A stretch of 55,663 nucleotides of DNA from Planctomycetaceae bacterium (GCA_012729315.1 JAAYDI010000099.1:1-55663); one strand, 5' to 3'. Shown: positions 35,473 to 44,258, counted from the stretch's first letter. The notes: a model not told the origin generated them from the sequence alone. Numbers and translations are program-made.

Positions 35473-37047
35473 CTATGCCCGCTTCCGACTGCACCGCAGC
35501 AGGAGGAGGGATATCGCAGCGAGCGCCAGCAGGGAGAATCCGCCTGGCTCCGGCACCTGCCGAAACGAGAGGTTATCCAGTGCCAAATCCGAACCTTCTC
35601 CCGCCAGGTGCGTAATCCGCAAGGTCAACCCACTGAAGACGGCGGTCGCATAATTGGTAGTGACCGAAGCGATCCCATCGGTTGGAACCGCAACCGTCGC
35701 TCCAAGGAGGAACGTTCCCAGTTCGGGGTCACCTTCCCACAGCGCCCATTGCACGGTGTGGCCGCTCGCAAAGCCCGCAAAGTCAACCAAATCGAACGAG
35801 TCGACGACAACTCCATAGCCATTCAAGGGATCAAAGGCCACATCGAAATATGCCCCGCCATCCCAACCGGGCGATTGCAGTTGAGCCACCCCCCATTCCC
35901 AATTGTTGTTCGGCCAGGTGCCGGAAACGGCACTTCCATCGTACGTGTCCCAGAAGGCTCCCTCGGAAGCCGAAAAAGCCAGTTCGATGTTCGGGCTTGT
36001 CAACAGGCGGTCGCCATAGTTGCCTTCGTTCAACGGATCCGAGTTTCCCGGATTGTGAGGCAGGCCGGCGAACGTCAGCACGGAACCTTCCAGACCAGCC
36101 ACCTGGAAACCGCTGACCACGGCTCGATGATCGGACGGGAATCCGGCGACGCCAATGTCCGAATGATACTCGTCGCGAAAGTCGCTGCCGTAGATCGAAT
36201 TGTGGGGTCCCACGGTGTTGGAGCTTGTGACGGACAGTCGGTCACCGCGGGTGTAAACGAAGTCGATTCGGTCATGCACTTCGTTATCACCAAGGTGGAA
36301 ATGGGGCGGCGGTTCGCCTGGCGTCCAGGTATAGCCGCGGTCATTGACTTCGTCAGGGCGAACGAGCCGAAATGAATCGACGAACCCGGCATTGACGATT
36401 TTCTCCGAGGTTGGCCACATCACTTTCTTGTCGAAACTTCTTGGGGTGGCATCGGCTGCCGCCTGTGTCCAATCCAAATGCGACGGTTCGTTGAAATCGC
36501 CGGTAAAAAACACTCGCTCGCCGACGGCGGTGTGCGATGTGATCGAATTCAAGTAGGCGTTAATTTCGTTTCCACGCGTCGCGTTGGCCGTGGCGATCAA
36601 CTGAGCCTCCGTGAGGGCAGGATCGTCGCCCAGGTCATAAGGTCCGTAGGGATAGGCAGTTAAATGTGCGTTATACACCCAGACATTGTGACCGGGGGTG
36701 ATTTCCACCTGCACGCCCCGGTTGTCGATCGATCTGCCGACGATCGGATAGCGGCTGATGATTTGATTTCCGCGAATGCCTTGATTGTAGTGATAGAAAC
36801 CCAGGGCGTTGGCCAGGGCGATTCCGTGGGACTGGGTATCCATCTCCTGCAATCCGACGATGTCCGCGCCGCTGGCCTGCACGATCTCGGCCAATTTCGA
36901 CGTTTGCGAATCGGCCGTCCAAACATTGAACGACATGACGTGCACATCCATGGAGAACTCATTCGCGCGGGTTCGTTCCATGCCTGGCGGCAAGCAAGCC
37001 AAGACAAACACCATCCCCAACGAGAATGCCGCGAAACGAATGAACAT
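35473..37047 (-). CDS. PEP-CTERM endonuclease/exonuclease/phosphatase family protein
   Basis: This 524-residue protein has a signal peptide, an EEP (DNase I-like) domain, a second beta-rich domain and a PEP-CTERM tail (VPEPGG and CSRKR). The EEP motifs are MSFNVW, LQEMD with the metal-ligand glutamate, NAHL, FTGDFNEPSH, IDFVY and FPSDHRAV with the catalytic Asp-His. All are present, so a phosphodiesterase or nuclease is likely, either a secreted DNase or a sphingomyelinase-like enzyme. GGGGG lies upstream of the ATG. It probably follows the same regulation as the other surface genes here, but no shared operator was seen. Confidence 0.88.
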   Translation of the reverse strand: MFIRFAAFSLGMVFVLACLPPGMERTRANEFSMDVHVMSFNVWTADSQTSKLAEIVQASGADIVGLQEMDTQSHGIALANALGFYHYNQGIRGNQIISRYPIVGRSIDNRGVQVEITPGHNVWVYNAHLTAYPYGPYDLGDDPALTEAQLIATANATRGNEINAYLNSITSHTAVGERVFFTGDFNEPSHLDWTQAAADATPRSFDKKVMWPTSEKIVNAGFVDSFRLVRPDEVNDRGYTWTPGEPPPHFHLGDNEVHDRIDFVYTRGDRLSVTSSNTVGPHNSIYGSDFRDEYHSDIGVAGFPSDHRAVVSGFQVAGLEGSVLTFAGLPHNPGNSDPLNEGNYGDRLLTSPNIELAFSASEGAFWDTYDGSAVSGTWPNNNWEWGVAQLQSPGWDGGAYFDVAFDPLNGYGVVVDSFDLVDFAGFASGHTVQWALWEGDPELGTFLLGATVAVPTDGIASVTTNYATAVFSGLTLRITHLAGEGSDLALDNLSFRQVPEPGGFSLLALAAISLLLLRCSRKRA

Positions 37048-37196
37048 ATTTCAGTACCCCCGTACCTGGTCGATCAACCCCTGAAAATCGCGTTTCAGAT
37101 GCGCCAGCACCACTGCGTACGCCCGACCCGCCAATACGTCTTGGCCCGGTCACACGTCACGATGCCACGGAAAGTGCTGGTCAACAACTCATCCGC

Positions 37197-37237
37197 CGCC
37201 GTCACTATCTCGCGGCATTCGCTTGATTAAGGGCTAG
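37197..37237 (+). repeat. Right copy of the 41-45 bp direct repeat
   Basis: It matches 29781-29825. Its last four bases overlap the stop codon of the radical SAM gene (37234-37236). In the shared frame it also reads RRHYLA-x-FA then TGA. The pair is consistent with duplicated target or integration ends, or with two members of a dispersed family. Confidence 0.8.
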
Positions 37238-38214
37238 GTCCTCGCACAGCGCGCACAGGCCACCTGCGGCACGACGCGCTGACTCAGATTCATCTCCTGC
37301 AGACGATCGCGGCGCAGCGGGCCGCACGCGGCGCAGGCGGAAAACTGTTCCCAGTCCCACAGGTCCATGAACACCCGCCCGCGCTGCAGCGCGAGACCTG
37401 CTTCGAGCACCTGTTCCATCGCCGGCAGGCCGGGAGGTGCAAACCATCCGGCGCGGGCCAGCTGGTCCAGTATACCGTTGCCGGCGCGAGTGGGGATGAC
37501 GACACAGCACTGCACCCCCACATCGAACGCGAACTGCAGTGAGCGGACCGCCCACTCGATCCCCGACTGCTCGTCCAGGAACGGGGGGCGCAGCAGGATG
37601 AACGCCCGGACAGCAATGGCCTGGTCGCGCAGGAATCGCACGGCGCGCTCGAAGTCCTCCAGCGTCATCTGCTTGTTGAGCCGCGTCAGGACTTGCTCGT
37701 GCACCGTTTCCAGCCCCAGCGCCACTTCCAGCTGGCCGCCGATCAGGTCCTGGAACTGCAGGCAGCGCGGGCCACAGAGCCGCGGATGGTTTTCGACGAT
37801 GACAGTATCGAACGAACGTACGCGCGTTGCGATCGCGGCATAGTCCGCGGGCGGGATCGCCTGCTGATCGAAAAAACTGCCACTGTTGTAGAGCTTGATG
37901 TGGCGGGTAGCCGGCAGGTGCGCCAGCGCAAAATCGATCTGCTGCGGGATGGCTCCGGGCGGCACGCGGGTATCGGTCGTGTGGCGCCACAGGTCGCACA
38001 TCAGGCAGCAGAACGGGCACTCGCGATTCGTCAGAAACACCGTCGCCACGTCTGCTACCTGCCCCTGCGGCCCACACTCCGACTCGACCAGCCAGGCGTA
38101 GGGGCGCGCAGCGTCAACCGCCTGCTTCGCCCCGCGCGCAGCACGGATCTGGCGCTCCGTGAACTGTGGCCACGGCACCATGGCATCACCCGCCGGCATC
38201 ACACCCGCCGGCAT
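37234..38214 (-). CDS. Radical SAM protein (TIGR01210/RaSEA-like)
   Basis: The 326-residue protein has the radical SAM cluster CX3CX2C at Cys66, Cys70 and Cys73 within RECPFCCLMCDLW. This context matches the TIGR01210 family that includes archaeal RaSEA of archaeosine synthesis. Strands such as HIKLYNSG and VALGLETVHEQV follow the family. The C-terminal cysteine pairs (CAACG and CARC) look like a zinc ribbon. The ATG overlaps the stop of the asparagine-synthase-like gene (TGATG), so the two are coupled. No tRNA-guanine transglycosylase is near. Function is inferred as modification chemistry on an amide product. Confidence 0.78.
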   Translation of the reverse strand: MPAGVMPAGDAMVPWPQFTERQIRAARGAKQAVDAARPYAWLVESECGPQGQVADVATVFLTNRECPFCCLMCDLWRHTTDTRVPPGAIPQQIDFALAHLPATRHIKLYNSGSFFDQQAIPPADYAAIATRVRSFDTVIVENHPRLCGPRCLQFQDLIGGQLEVALGLETVHEQVLTRLNKQMTLEDFERAVRFLRDQAIAVRAFILLRPPFLDEQSGIEWAVRSLQFAFDVGVQCCVVIPTRAGNGILDQLARAGWFAPPGLPAMEQVLEAGLALQRGRVFMDLWDWEQFSACAACGPLRRDRLQEMNLSQRVVPQVACARCART

Positions 38215-39545
38215 CACCCGTCAAACAGGGCAGAGAACGCGCGGCGATAGGGCATCTCGCTCGACGCGAAGACCGCCTGGAATTCGGCTTCGTCCACTGC
38301 CCCGTGCTGGAACCGCCGCTTCTCGAATACCGGCATTGCCAGCCCCGTCACGGCTTCCACACCGCGCCGCACAATCTCCCCCTTCAGCGCGTACAGCCGC
38401 TGCTCATCCCACTCCGTCAATGCGATGAACGGAATCCCTTCCGCCACGGCAATCACGTTGGGGAGCGTGTACGGACTGAAGTTCTGGAATCCCAGCGTGC
38501 GGGCGGGTGCATAGGTGCGCACGTACCCGCGACTGTGGCCGCCCGTGTAGGTCAGCGAATGCTTGATCGTGTCCACCCCCCAGCCTTCCTGATACAGCAT
38601 CAGATTGTTCAAGACGCTGCGGATCGTCAGCTCTGAATTCGCCTCGATCGGATAGTCCTTCAGGTTCTCGTCGCCACCGTCACCGTCGACCAGATACCGC
38701 CAGTCGGGATACCGCTCGCGGATGCCGCGGCAGAGCGCGAGGGTAACCGTCGCCGCCTCCACGTCCAGCTGCTTGTAGTCCTCAATCACCCGGATGGTGT
38801 CCCGGTAATTGAACGCGCTCAACGGCACGTCAATCGCCTCGAGAAACATGGCCAGATCGAGCTGGTTGAGAAACGCCATGGCCTGGTCGAGATCGGCCGC
38901 CCGTCCGTCGACCGAGAGCGTGAACGCTTTGAGCCGCGCCGGCGCCTGACCGCGGGCCAGCAGCAGGTGGTACAGCACGAGGAACACGGAGCCGCTGTCC
39001 ACACCGCCAGAAAACAGCACCCCGATCGGCGCCCGGTCGTCGATCCGGTCGAGCCACCGGTTGCAGGCATCCGCCAGAGCACCGATGTAGGCGCGCCCGA
39101 TCTCGTCCAGGTCCGTGCTCAACGCGTTCCGCTCCGGTTGGAAAAACCGCGTGTAGACCGGGTTCGGATCGGGACACCCGACCAGCGCGATCTCCACCAG
39201 ATGATGCGCCGGGACCATGCGGGTGTAGGAGGGATGGAACTGGTCCTCCAGCCCCTCCCGCTCCAGCTGCGCCCGGATCTCCTCGATCCGCTCGGCTACG
39301 ATCAGGCACGGCCCGTCCACCAGCTTGGCCATGAAATACCGCATCGGCCGGCCAATCGAGCGGGCCATGCGGACGAGATTGCCCCGCTTCTGGACTATGG
39401 CATACTGGCCGTCAATCTGACGGATCCGGTCCGGATCCCCCGAGGCGACCATCTCCGCCGCCTCGTCCGGCGTCATGTTCAACAATACGTTGCTGTTCGG
39501 ATCGATCAAATCCACCAGGCGGTCAACATAGGCAGTCTTCTGCAC
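38214..39545 (-). CDS. Asparagine-synthase-like amidotransferase without glutaminase cysteine
   Basis: This 443-residue protein has an ATP-pyrophosphatase PP-loop, VLFSGGVDSGSVF (about residue 178), and VDGDGGDEN, as in AsnB. The N-terminal part (about 1-150) looks like a degenerate Ntn/glutaminase domain (IDGQYAIVQKRG) but has no Cys at position 2. It may therefore use ammonia, or activate a carboxylate by adenylation without glutamine. The GTG start at 39545 is preferred because GGAG is nine bases upstream; a TTG at 39560 has none. It is coupled to the radical SAM gene. The pathway is unknown. Confidence 0.8.
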   Translation of the reverse strand: MQKTAYVDRLVDLIDPNSNVLLNMTPDEAAEMVASGDPDRIRQIDGQYAIVQKRGNLVRMARSIGRPMRYFMAKLVDGPCLIVAERIEEIRAQLEREGLEDQFHPSYTRMVPAHHLVEIALVGCPDPNPVYTRFFQPERNALSTDLDEIGRAYIGALADACNRWLDRIDDRAPIGVLFSGGVDSGSVFLVLYHLLLARGQAPARLKAFTLSVDGRAADLDQAMAFLNQLDLAMFLEAIDVPLSAFNYRDTIRVIEDYKQLDVEAATVTLALCRGIRERYPDWRYLVDGDGGDENLKDYPIEANSELTIRSVLNNLMLYQEGWGVDTIKHSLTYTGGHSRGYVRTYAPARTLGFQNFSPYTLPNVIAVAEGIPFIALTEWDEQRLYALKGEIVRRGVEAVTGLAMPVFEKRRFQHGAVDEAEFQAVFASSEMPYRRAFSALFDG

Positions 39546-39943
39546 GTCAGCGGTCTCCAATGGGAAAGGCGTCCAGCCTGTCAGATGCCCTCACAAACCC
39601 AAGTCTGCAACAGCATCGACGGTCTCGCGCAACCACACATGAATGACAGGTCACGGTGCAGTCAATACGCAGCCGGGATCGGTAAGAGTTCGCGCCCCCC
39701 TGTTGTAACCATCGGACAGGCAAGACCAGTGACCAGTGACCAGTGACCAGTGACTAATGACTAATGACTAATGACTAATGACTAATGGTTAGTCGTTGAG
39801 CGAAAGCCCCCGCCCGCGAAGTAAGGGATACGGCTCGCTTGGCCCCCGTGGTAGTTGTCGGCACTCTGTGGTGGCCCCCTGCCCACAGGCCGATTTCTGC
39901 TACAATTCCACCCTCCTGGACATGGCGCGAGGGATGGACAGCG
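39546..39943 (+). promoter_or_regulatory. Divergent intergenic region with heptanucleotide repeats and thyA promoter
   Basis: Four GACCAGT units (39724-39751) and five GACTAAT units (39752-39786) stand in perfect tandem. A TACAAT at 39901-39906 is a likely -10 for thyA, without a strong -35. No gene was found in the rest of the region. The repeats are at a variable-number type locus. Confidence 0.7.
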
Positions 39944-40738
39944 ATGCGGCAATACCTGGATCTGATGCAGCGAGTTCTGGACTGCGGAGTCCCCAAGACC
40001 GATCGGACGGGTACGGGCACGCTGAGCATCTTCGGACACCAGATGCGGTTCGATCTGCAGCACGGCTTCCCGCTGGTGACGACCAAAAAACTGCACCTGA
40101 AGTCTATCATTTACGAGCTTCTGTGGTTTCTGCGCGGGGATACGAACATCGGCTACCTGCACCAGCACGGGGTATCGATCTGGGACGAATGGGCGGATGA
40201 GCACGGCGAACTCGGACCGATCTACGGGCACCAATGGCGCAGTTGGACGACTGGCTCGGGAGAGGCCGTCGATCAGATGGGCCAGGTGGTGGAACGGATC
40301 CAGGCGGACCCCGATTCGCGGCGTCTGGTGGTCAGCGCCTGGAATGTGGGGGACCTGCCGCGGATGGCGCTGCCCCCCTGCCATCTGCTGTTCCAGTTCT
40401 ACGTTGCCGATGGCCGGCTCTCGTGCCATCTGTATCAGCGCAGCGCGGACGTATTCCTGGGCGTGCCGTTCAACATTGCCTCGTACGCGCTGCTCACCTT
40501 GATGGTCGCCCAGATCACCCGTCTGGAGCCGGGGGAGTTCATTCACACATTCGGTGATGCGCACCTGTATCGGAACCATGTGCAGCAGGCGCGTCTGCAG
40601 CTGTCGCGCACACCACGACCGCTCCCAACCATGACGGTCAACCCGCAGGTCCAGTCGCTCTTCGACTTTCAGTACACCGACTTCCAGCTGGAACACTACG
40701 ATCCGCACCCGCACATCCGCGCGCCGATCGCCGTATGA
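39944..40738 (+). CDS. thyA: Thymidylate synthase ThyA
   Basis: The 264-residue enzyme methylates dUMP to dTMP with methylenetetrahydrofolate. The catalytic cysteine is in [12 protein letters not shown]. Other signatures are the N-terminal [23 protein letters not shown] and [19 protein letters not shown]. The length equals E. coli ThyA. The ATG at 39944 gives the standard [11 protein letters not shown] start. The dihydrofolate reductase gene begins 10 bases after the stop, so the two enzymes of the dTMP cycle are co-transcribed. Confidence 0.97.
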   Translation: MRQYLDLMQRVLDCGVPKTDRTGTGTLSIFGHQMRFDLQHGFPLVTTKKLHLKSIIYELLWFLRGDTNIGYLHQHGVSIWDEWADEHGELGPIYGHQWRSWTTGSGEAVDQMGQVVERIQADPDSRRLVVSAWNVGDLPRMALPPCHLLFQFYVADGRLSCHLYQRSADVFLGVPFNIASYALLTLMVAQITRLEPGEFIHTFGDAHLYRNHVQQARLQLSRTPRPLPTMTVNPQVQSLFDFQYTDFQLEHYDPHPHIRAPIAV

Positions 40739-40748
40739 GTGAACTGGT

Positions 40749-41255
40749 ATGGCAGCTTCGATCATCGTCGCAATGACTCCGGACCGGGTGATTGGCCGTG
40801 GCGGCCAGCTGCCGTGGCACCTGCCGGCCGATCTCCGGCGATTCCGCCGGCTGACGATGGGGCATCATCTGATCATGGGGCGCAAGACGTTCGACTCGAT
40901 CGGCCGGCTGCTGCCTGGGCGCGAGACGATCGTCGTTTCCCGCCAAGTTAAACTGGTGATTCCCGGCGCGCAGGTGGTGTCCAGTGTGCCGGCCGCTCTC
41001 GCGTGTGCGGGCCAGGACGCCGAACCGTTCGTGATCGGCGGCGCGCAGATCTACCGGGCCGCATTGGACAAGGTCCAACGCATTTACCTCACGCTGGTCC
41101 AGACGCGGGTCGACGGCGATGCATTTTTTCCGGACCTGGTGCCGGACGAGTGGGAGATCGCGCACGAAGAGCAGCGGCAGGCGGACGCCCGCAATGAGTA
41201 CGCTACAACGTACCGCGTGCTGGTGCGGCGGCCTTTCGCGCAGCGGGAATCCTGA
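40749..41255 (+). CDS. folA: Dihydrofolate reductase
   Basis: The 168-residue enzyme regenerates tetrahydrofolate after thymidylate synthesis. It starts with IIVAMTPDRVIGRGGQLPWHLPADL, with the substrate-binding Trp and acidic residue. MGRKTFDSIGRLLPGR follows, then FVIGGAQIY. This is the usual chromosomal single-chain form. It forms an operon with thyA. The gene ends 52 bases before the convergent epmA end. Confidence 0.96.
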   Translation: MAASIIVAMTPDRVIGRGGQLPWHLPADLRRFRRLTMGHHLIMGRKTFDSIGRLLPGRETIVVSRQVKLVIPGAQVVSSVPAALACAGQDAEPFVIGGAQIYRAALDKVQRIYLTLVQTRVDGDAFFPDLVPDEWEIAHEEQRQADARNEYATTYRVLVRRPFAQRES

Positions 41256-41307
41256 CGGCCGCTTCGCCGGCCAGCTGGCGGCACGGCGGCGACGGCGAGG
41301 CGGCGCA

Positions 41308-42276
41308 TCACGCACGGTCGATGGGGAAGGCCCAAACCTCGCTCAGGACACGGGCCCCGACGGCCACCATCACCAGTCGATCGAAGCCCAGTGCGACGCC
41401 GGTGGCGGGGGGCAGACCGTGGTCCATGGCGTCCAGCAGTCGGCTGGCTTCGGGCAACGCGCACTTGCCGTCCGCGCGGCGGGCCTGATTGGCAGCCCGC
41501 GTCCGTGCGCGCAGCACGGCCGCATCGGTCAGCTCGTGATATCCGTTGGCCAGCTCAATGCCGTCCACGTACAGCTCGAACCGCTCGGCCACCGGCACCG
41601 GCTCGTCCCGCACGACGGCCAGGGCGGCCTGGCTGGCCGGATAATCGTAGAGCAGCGTGGGGCGGTCGCGGCCAAGCAGCGGCTCGACGCACGTGACCAG
41701 CAGCCCGTCGAGCCAGAGGTCGCGGTCCTCCGGGTCCCACGCGCCGCTCGGATCGAGTCCGTGCTGGCGCGCGGCGGCAGCCAGTTCCGCGACCGGGCTG
41801 AGCAACGGATCGAGTCCGACGGCGCGCTGGAACGCCGCGGCATAGCTGAGCCGTTCGGCGGCGCCACGTCCGAGCGTCACTTGCGTCAGTTCGTCGAGCA
41901 ACTGCATGCCCTGCCACATGTCGTCGCCGACCCGATACCACTCCACCAGCGTGAACTCGGGATTGTGCCGCGGACCCTGCTCCGCGCCGCGAAACGCCCG
42001 CGTGATCTGATAGATGGCGGTCGCGCCGGCCGCCAGCAGCCGCTTCATCGCAAACTCGGGGGACGTCTGCAACCACCAGGACCCCGTGTCGCTCATCGCG
42101 ACGGGCAGCGGATCGAGGTGCCGGTCGACCACGGTGTCGGCCGACAAGAGGGGCGTTTCGACTTCAAGAAACCCGCGTTGGTCGAAGAACCCCCGGACAG
42201 TGCGCAGCAGCTCCGCGCGCCGGCGCAGATGCTCCCAGCTGGCCGTGGGACGGTAGTCCGATCTCGCCTCGGTCAT
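41308..42276 (-). CDS. epmA: EF-P--(R)-beta-lysine ligase EpmA
   Basis: The 322-residue protein is a class II lysyl-tRNA synthetase core without an anticodon domain. It has FLEVETPLLS, LQTSPEFAMKRLL (motif 2 region), ITRAFRGAE and GVALGFDRLVM (motif 3). E. coli EpmA is 325 residues. It activates beta-lysine and attaches it to EF-P Lys34. The ATG at 42276 is used, and GGGG lies about 12 bases upstream. EF-P is encoded 82 bases upstream on the same strand and EpmB starts divergently beyond it, so the whole pathway is clustered. Confidence 0.95.
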   Translation of the reverse strand: MTEARSDYRPTASWEHLRRRAELLRTVRGFFDQRGFLEVETPLLSADTVVDRHLDPLPVAMSDTGSWWLQTSPEFAMKRLLAAGATAIYQITRAFRGAEQGPRHNPEFTLVEWYRVGDDMWQGMQLLDELTQVTLGRGAAERLSYAAAFQRAVGLDPLLSPVAELAAAARQHGLDPSGAWDPEDRDLWLDGLLVTCVEPLLGRDRPTLLYDYPASQAALAVVRDEPVPVAERFELYVDGIELANGYHELTDAAVLRARTRAANQARRADGKCALPEASRLLDAMDHGLPPATGVALGFDRLVMVAVGARVLSEVWAFPIDRA

Positions 42277-42358
42277 GATGAGACAATTCCCCACCCGGCA
42301 CGCCCGCCCACCCCGTCCGCCTATCGCGTCCGGATCGCTGCAGCGCCCGGCGTGCGGA

Positions 42359-42928
42359 TCAGGCGCGCACGCGTTCGACGTAATTGCCCGTGCGCGTGTC
42401 GATCTTGATCACGTCCCCGATGTTGATGAAGATCGGCACGGGGAACTCGGCGCCCGTTTCCACGCGCACTGGCTTGCTGACGTTCGTCGCCGTGTCCCCC
42501 TTGGCGCCCGGTTCACACCACTCCACTTTCATTTCGACGTGGTTGGGGGGGGTCATCGTGATCGGGATGCCGTTGAACAGCATCATCGAGCACTTGAGGT
42601 TCTCTTTGAGATACTTCCAGTAGTCGCCCACCTGTTCGGTCGTCAGCTCGTACTGCTCGTAGGTCGAGGTGTCCATGAAGACGAATTTGTCGGCCTGCCG
42701 GTACAGGTACTCCACTTCGGTCTCTTCCACATCGGCCGACTCGAGCGTGTCGCCCCCCTTGTACGTGCGATCCAGAACCGTGTTGCGAAGCAGGTTGCGC
42801 ATGCGGCACTTGTACAGGGCGTTCCCCTTGCCTGGCTTCACGAAGTTCATCTCGATCATCAAGTACGGTTCACCATCTATCTGGACCTTGAGTCCCTTGC
42901 GAAAATCGCTGGTCTTGTACGTACCCAC
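42359..42928 (-). CDS. efp: Elongation factor P
   Basis: The 189-residue protein relieves ribosome stalling at polyproline stretches. The N-terminal loop is VKPGKGNALYKCR, and the lysine is residue 34, the EpmA/EpmB target. Three beta domains follow the family pattern and the end is IDTRTGNYVERVRA. The start is GTG, with AGGGA eight bases upstream. It lies next to epmA on the same strand and divergent to epmB. The Pro-rich repeat protein at 48 kb is a plausible client. Confidence 0.97.
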   Translation of the reverse strand: MGTYKTSDFRKGLKVQIDGEPYLMIEMNFVKPGKGNALYKCRMRNLLRNTVLDRTYKGGDTLESADVEETEVEYLYRQADKFVFMDTSTYEQYELTTEQVGDYWKYLKENLKCSMMLFNGIPITMTPPNHVEMKVEWCEPGAKGDTATNVSKPVRVETGAEFPVPIFINIGDVIKIDTRTGNYVERVRA

Positions 42929-42943
42929 GTGCGTTGTCCCTAC

Positions 42944-42972
42944 TTCGCGTCTGCTGTGTGGATGATTATTCT
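42944..42972 (+). promoter_or_regulatory. Candidate promoter for leaderless epmB
   Basis: TTCGCG (42944-42949) and TATTCT (42967-42972) are 17 bases apart. The epmB ATG begins just six bases after the -10, and GAGG touches the ATG directly. A leaderless transcript is therefore possible. This is inferred from spacing only. Confidence 0.35.
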
Positions 42973-42978
42973 ACGAGG

Positions 42979-44007
42979 ATGGAAATTGTAGCTTCTCACC
43001 ACCCTCCTGTCCCTAGCCCCCCGCCTGCGACAAGCCGGTGGCAGGAGGCGCTCAAACGGGCCGTGCGGGATCCGGGGCAGCTGTGCGAGATGCTGCAACT
43101 GCCCGCCGCATGCCGGGACTCCGCCCAGAGAGCCGCCCGCGATTTCCCCCTCTTCGTGCCGCTCGAATTCATCCGGCGTATGCGGCCCGGCGACCCCCAC
43201 GACCCCCTGCTGCGGCAGGTGCTGCCCCTGAGCCAGGAGCTGGACAGCGTGCCCGGCTACCTCGCCGACCCGGTCGACGACGCAGCGGCCGTGCGCCAAC
43301 CCGGCCTGCTGCAGAAATACCCCGGCCGGAACCTGATCGTAACAACCTCCACCTGCGCCGTCCATTGCCGGTACTGCTTCCGCCGCCATTTCAACCAAAA
43401 CGGCCCCCCCCGCACCCTCGGCGACGCGCAGGCCGCCTGCGACCAGATCGCCCGGGACCCGATGATCCAGGAAGTCGTGCTCAGCGGCGGTGACCCGTGG
43501 ACCCTCCCCGATGCACGCCTCGCCGCGCTGATCAGCCAGCTGGAATCGGGCCCCCATCTCCAACGCCTGCGGATCCACACCCGGCTGCCCATCATGATCC
43601 CTCAGCGCGTGACCGACCAGCTGGTGGCGTGCCTCAAAAACACCCGCCTGACGTGCGTCGTGGTGATCCACGCCAACCACGCGGCCGAGCTGGATCAGGA
43701 TGTCGCCCAGGCCCTGGCACGCCTGGTCGATGCCGGCATCCCGGTGCTCAACCAGTCCGTTCTGCTGCAGGGCGTCAACGATACCCCCGAAGCGCTCATC
43801 GCACTGAGCCTGCGACTGATCGCGCTGCGCGTTCTGCCCTATTACCTGCATCAGCTCGACCAGGTGGCCGGCGCTGCGCATTTCTACGTGCCCCCAGAGC
43901 GCGGGTGCGCTCTGATCGCCACCATGCGCGCTCAACTGCCCGGCTACGCCGTGCCCCGTTACGTCCGCGAGCAACCGGGCCGCGCCAGCAAGACCGTGCT
44001 GGCATGA
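42979..44007 (+). CDS. epmB: Lysine 2,3-aminomutase for EF-P, EpmB
   Basis: The 342-residue radical SAM/PLP enzyme converts (S)-alpha-lysine to (R)-beta-lysine. The cluster motif is CX3CX2C at Cys126, Cys130 and Cys133 within STCAVHCRYCFRRHF. Later motifs are LSGGDPW, RIHTRLPI and VLLQGVND. E. coli EpmB is also 342 residues. The context beside efp and epmA supports the EpmB role over free lysine fermentation. The usual ribosome site is absent: GAGG abuts the start codon. A strong stem-loop follows the stop. Confidence 0.94.
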   Translation: MEIVASHHPPVPSPPPATSRWQEALKRAVRDPGQLCEMLQLPAACRDSAQRAARDFPLFVPLEFIRRMRPGDPHDPLLRQVLPLSQELDSVPGYLADPVDDAAAVRQPGLLQKYPGRNLIVTTSTCAVHCRYCFRRHFNQNGPPRTLGDAQAACDQIARDPMIQEVVLSGGDPWTLPDARLAALISQLESGPHLQRLRIHTRLPIMIPQRVTDQLVACLKNTRLTCVVVIHANHAAELDQDVAQALARLVDAGIPVLNQSVLLQGVNDTPEALIALSLRLIALRVLPYYLHQLDQVAGAAHFYVPPERGCALIATMRAQLPGYAVPRYVREQPGRASKTVLA

Positions 44008-44023
44008 CCATGTGGCACGGCCA

Positions 44024-44049
44024 TATTTTGCCGCGAAGCGGCAAAAAAT
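44024..44049. terminator. Perfect A/T-flanked stem-loop terminator
   Basis: TTTTGCCGC and GCGGCAAAA pair around GAA at 44026-44046. The A-run and T-run flanks make it usable in both directions. It ends the epmB transcript 17 bases after the stop. It is preceded by ATGTGGCACGGCC, also seen near 15861. Confidence 0.7.
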
Positions 44050-44170
44050 AGAGCAGGAGAGCAAAGAAGATAAAGGCCACCACTCCCTACTCTCTACCTT
44101 CCCCTCTTTCCCGCACTCCCCAGGCAAACCAATTCACCTATCCAGCGGGGAAAGTCGCCAGTTCCACATA

Positions 44171-44258
44171 CCTGAATTCCCGAGTTCATGAATTCCTGAA
44201 TTCCCACATTCCCGTATTTCCCTGATCCCTCTCGCGAGAAAGTGTGTTCCTGCACCTC
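44171..44258 (+). repeat. Dispersed GAATTC-rich repeat family B, copy 2
   Basis: GAATTCCT-like units precede a 39-base tail (44220-44258) almost identical to 15999-16037. It ends about 239 bases before the next gene start, close to the 225 bases seen at the other copy. A pyrimidine-rich stretch at 44082-44120 resembles the extension of family A. The rest of 44050-44496 shows no gene. Confidence 0.75.

Noticed and set aside
39724-39786. CRISPR-like array
   Set aside because: Units are seven bases with no spacers. It is a simple tandem repeat.
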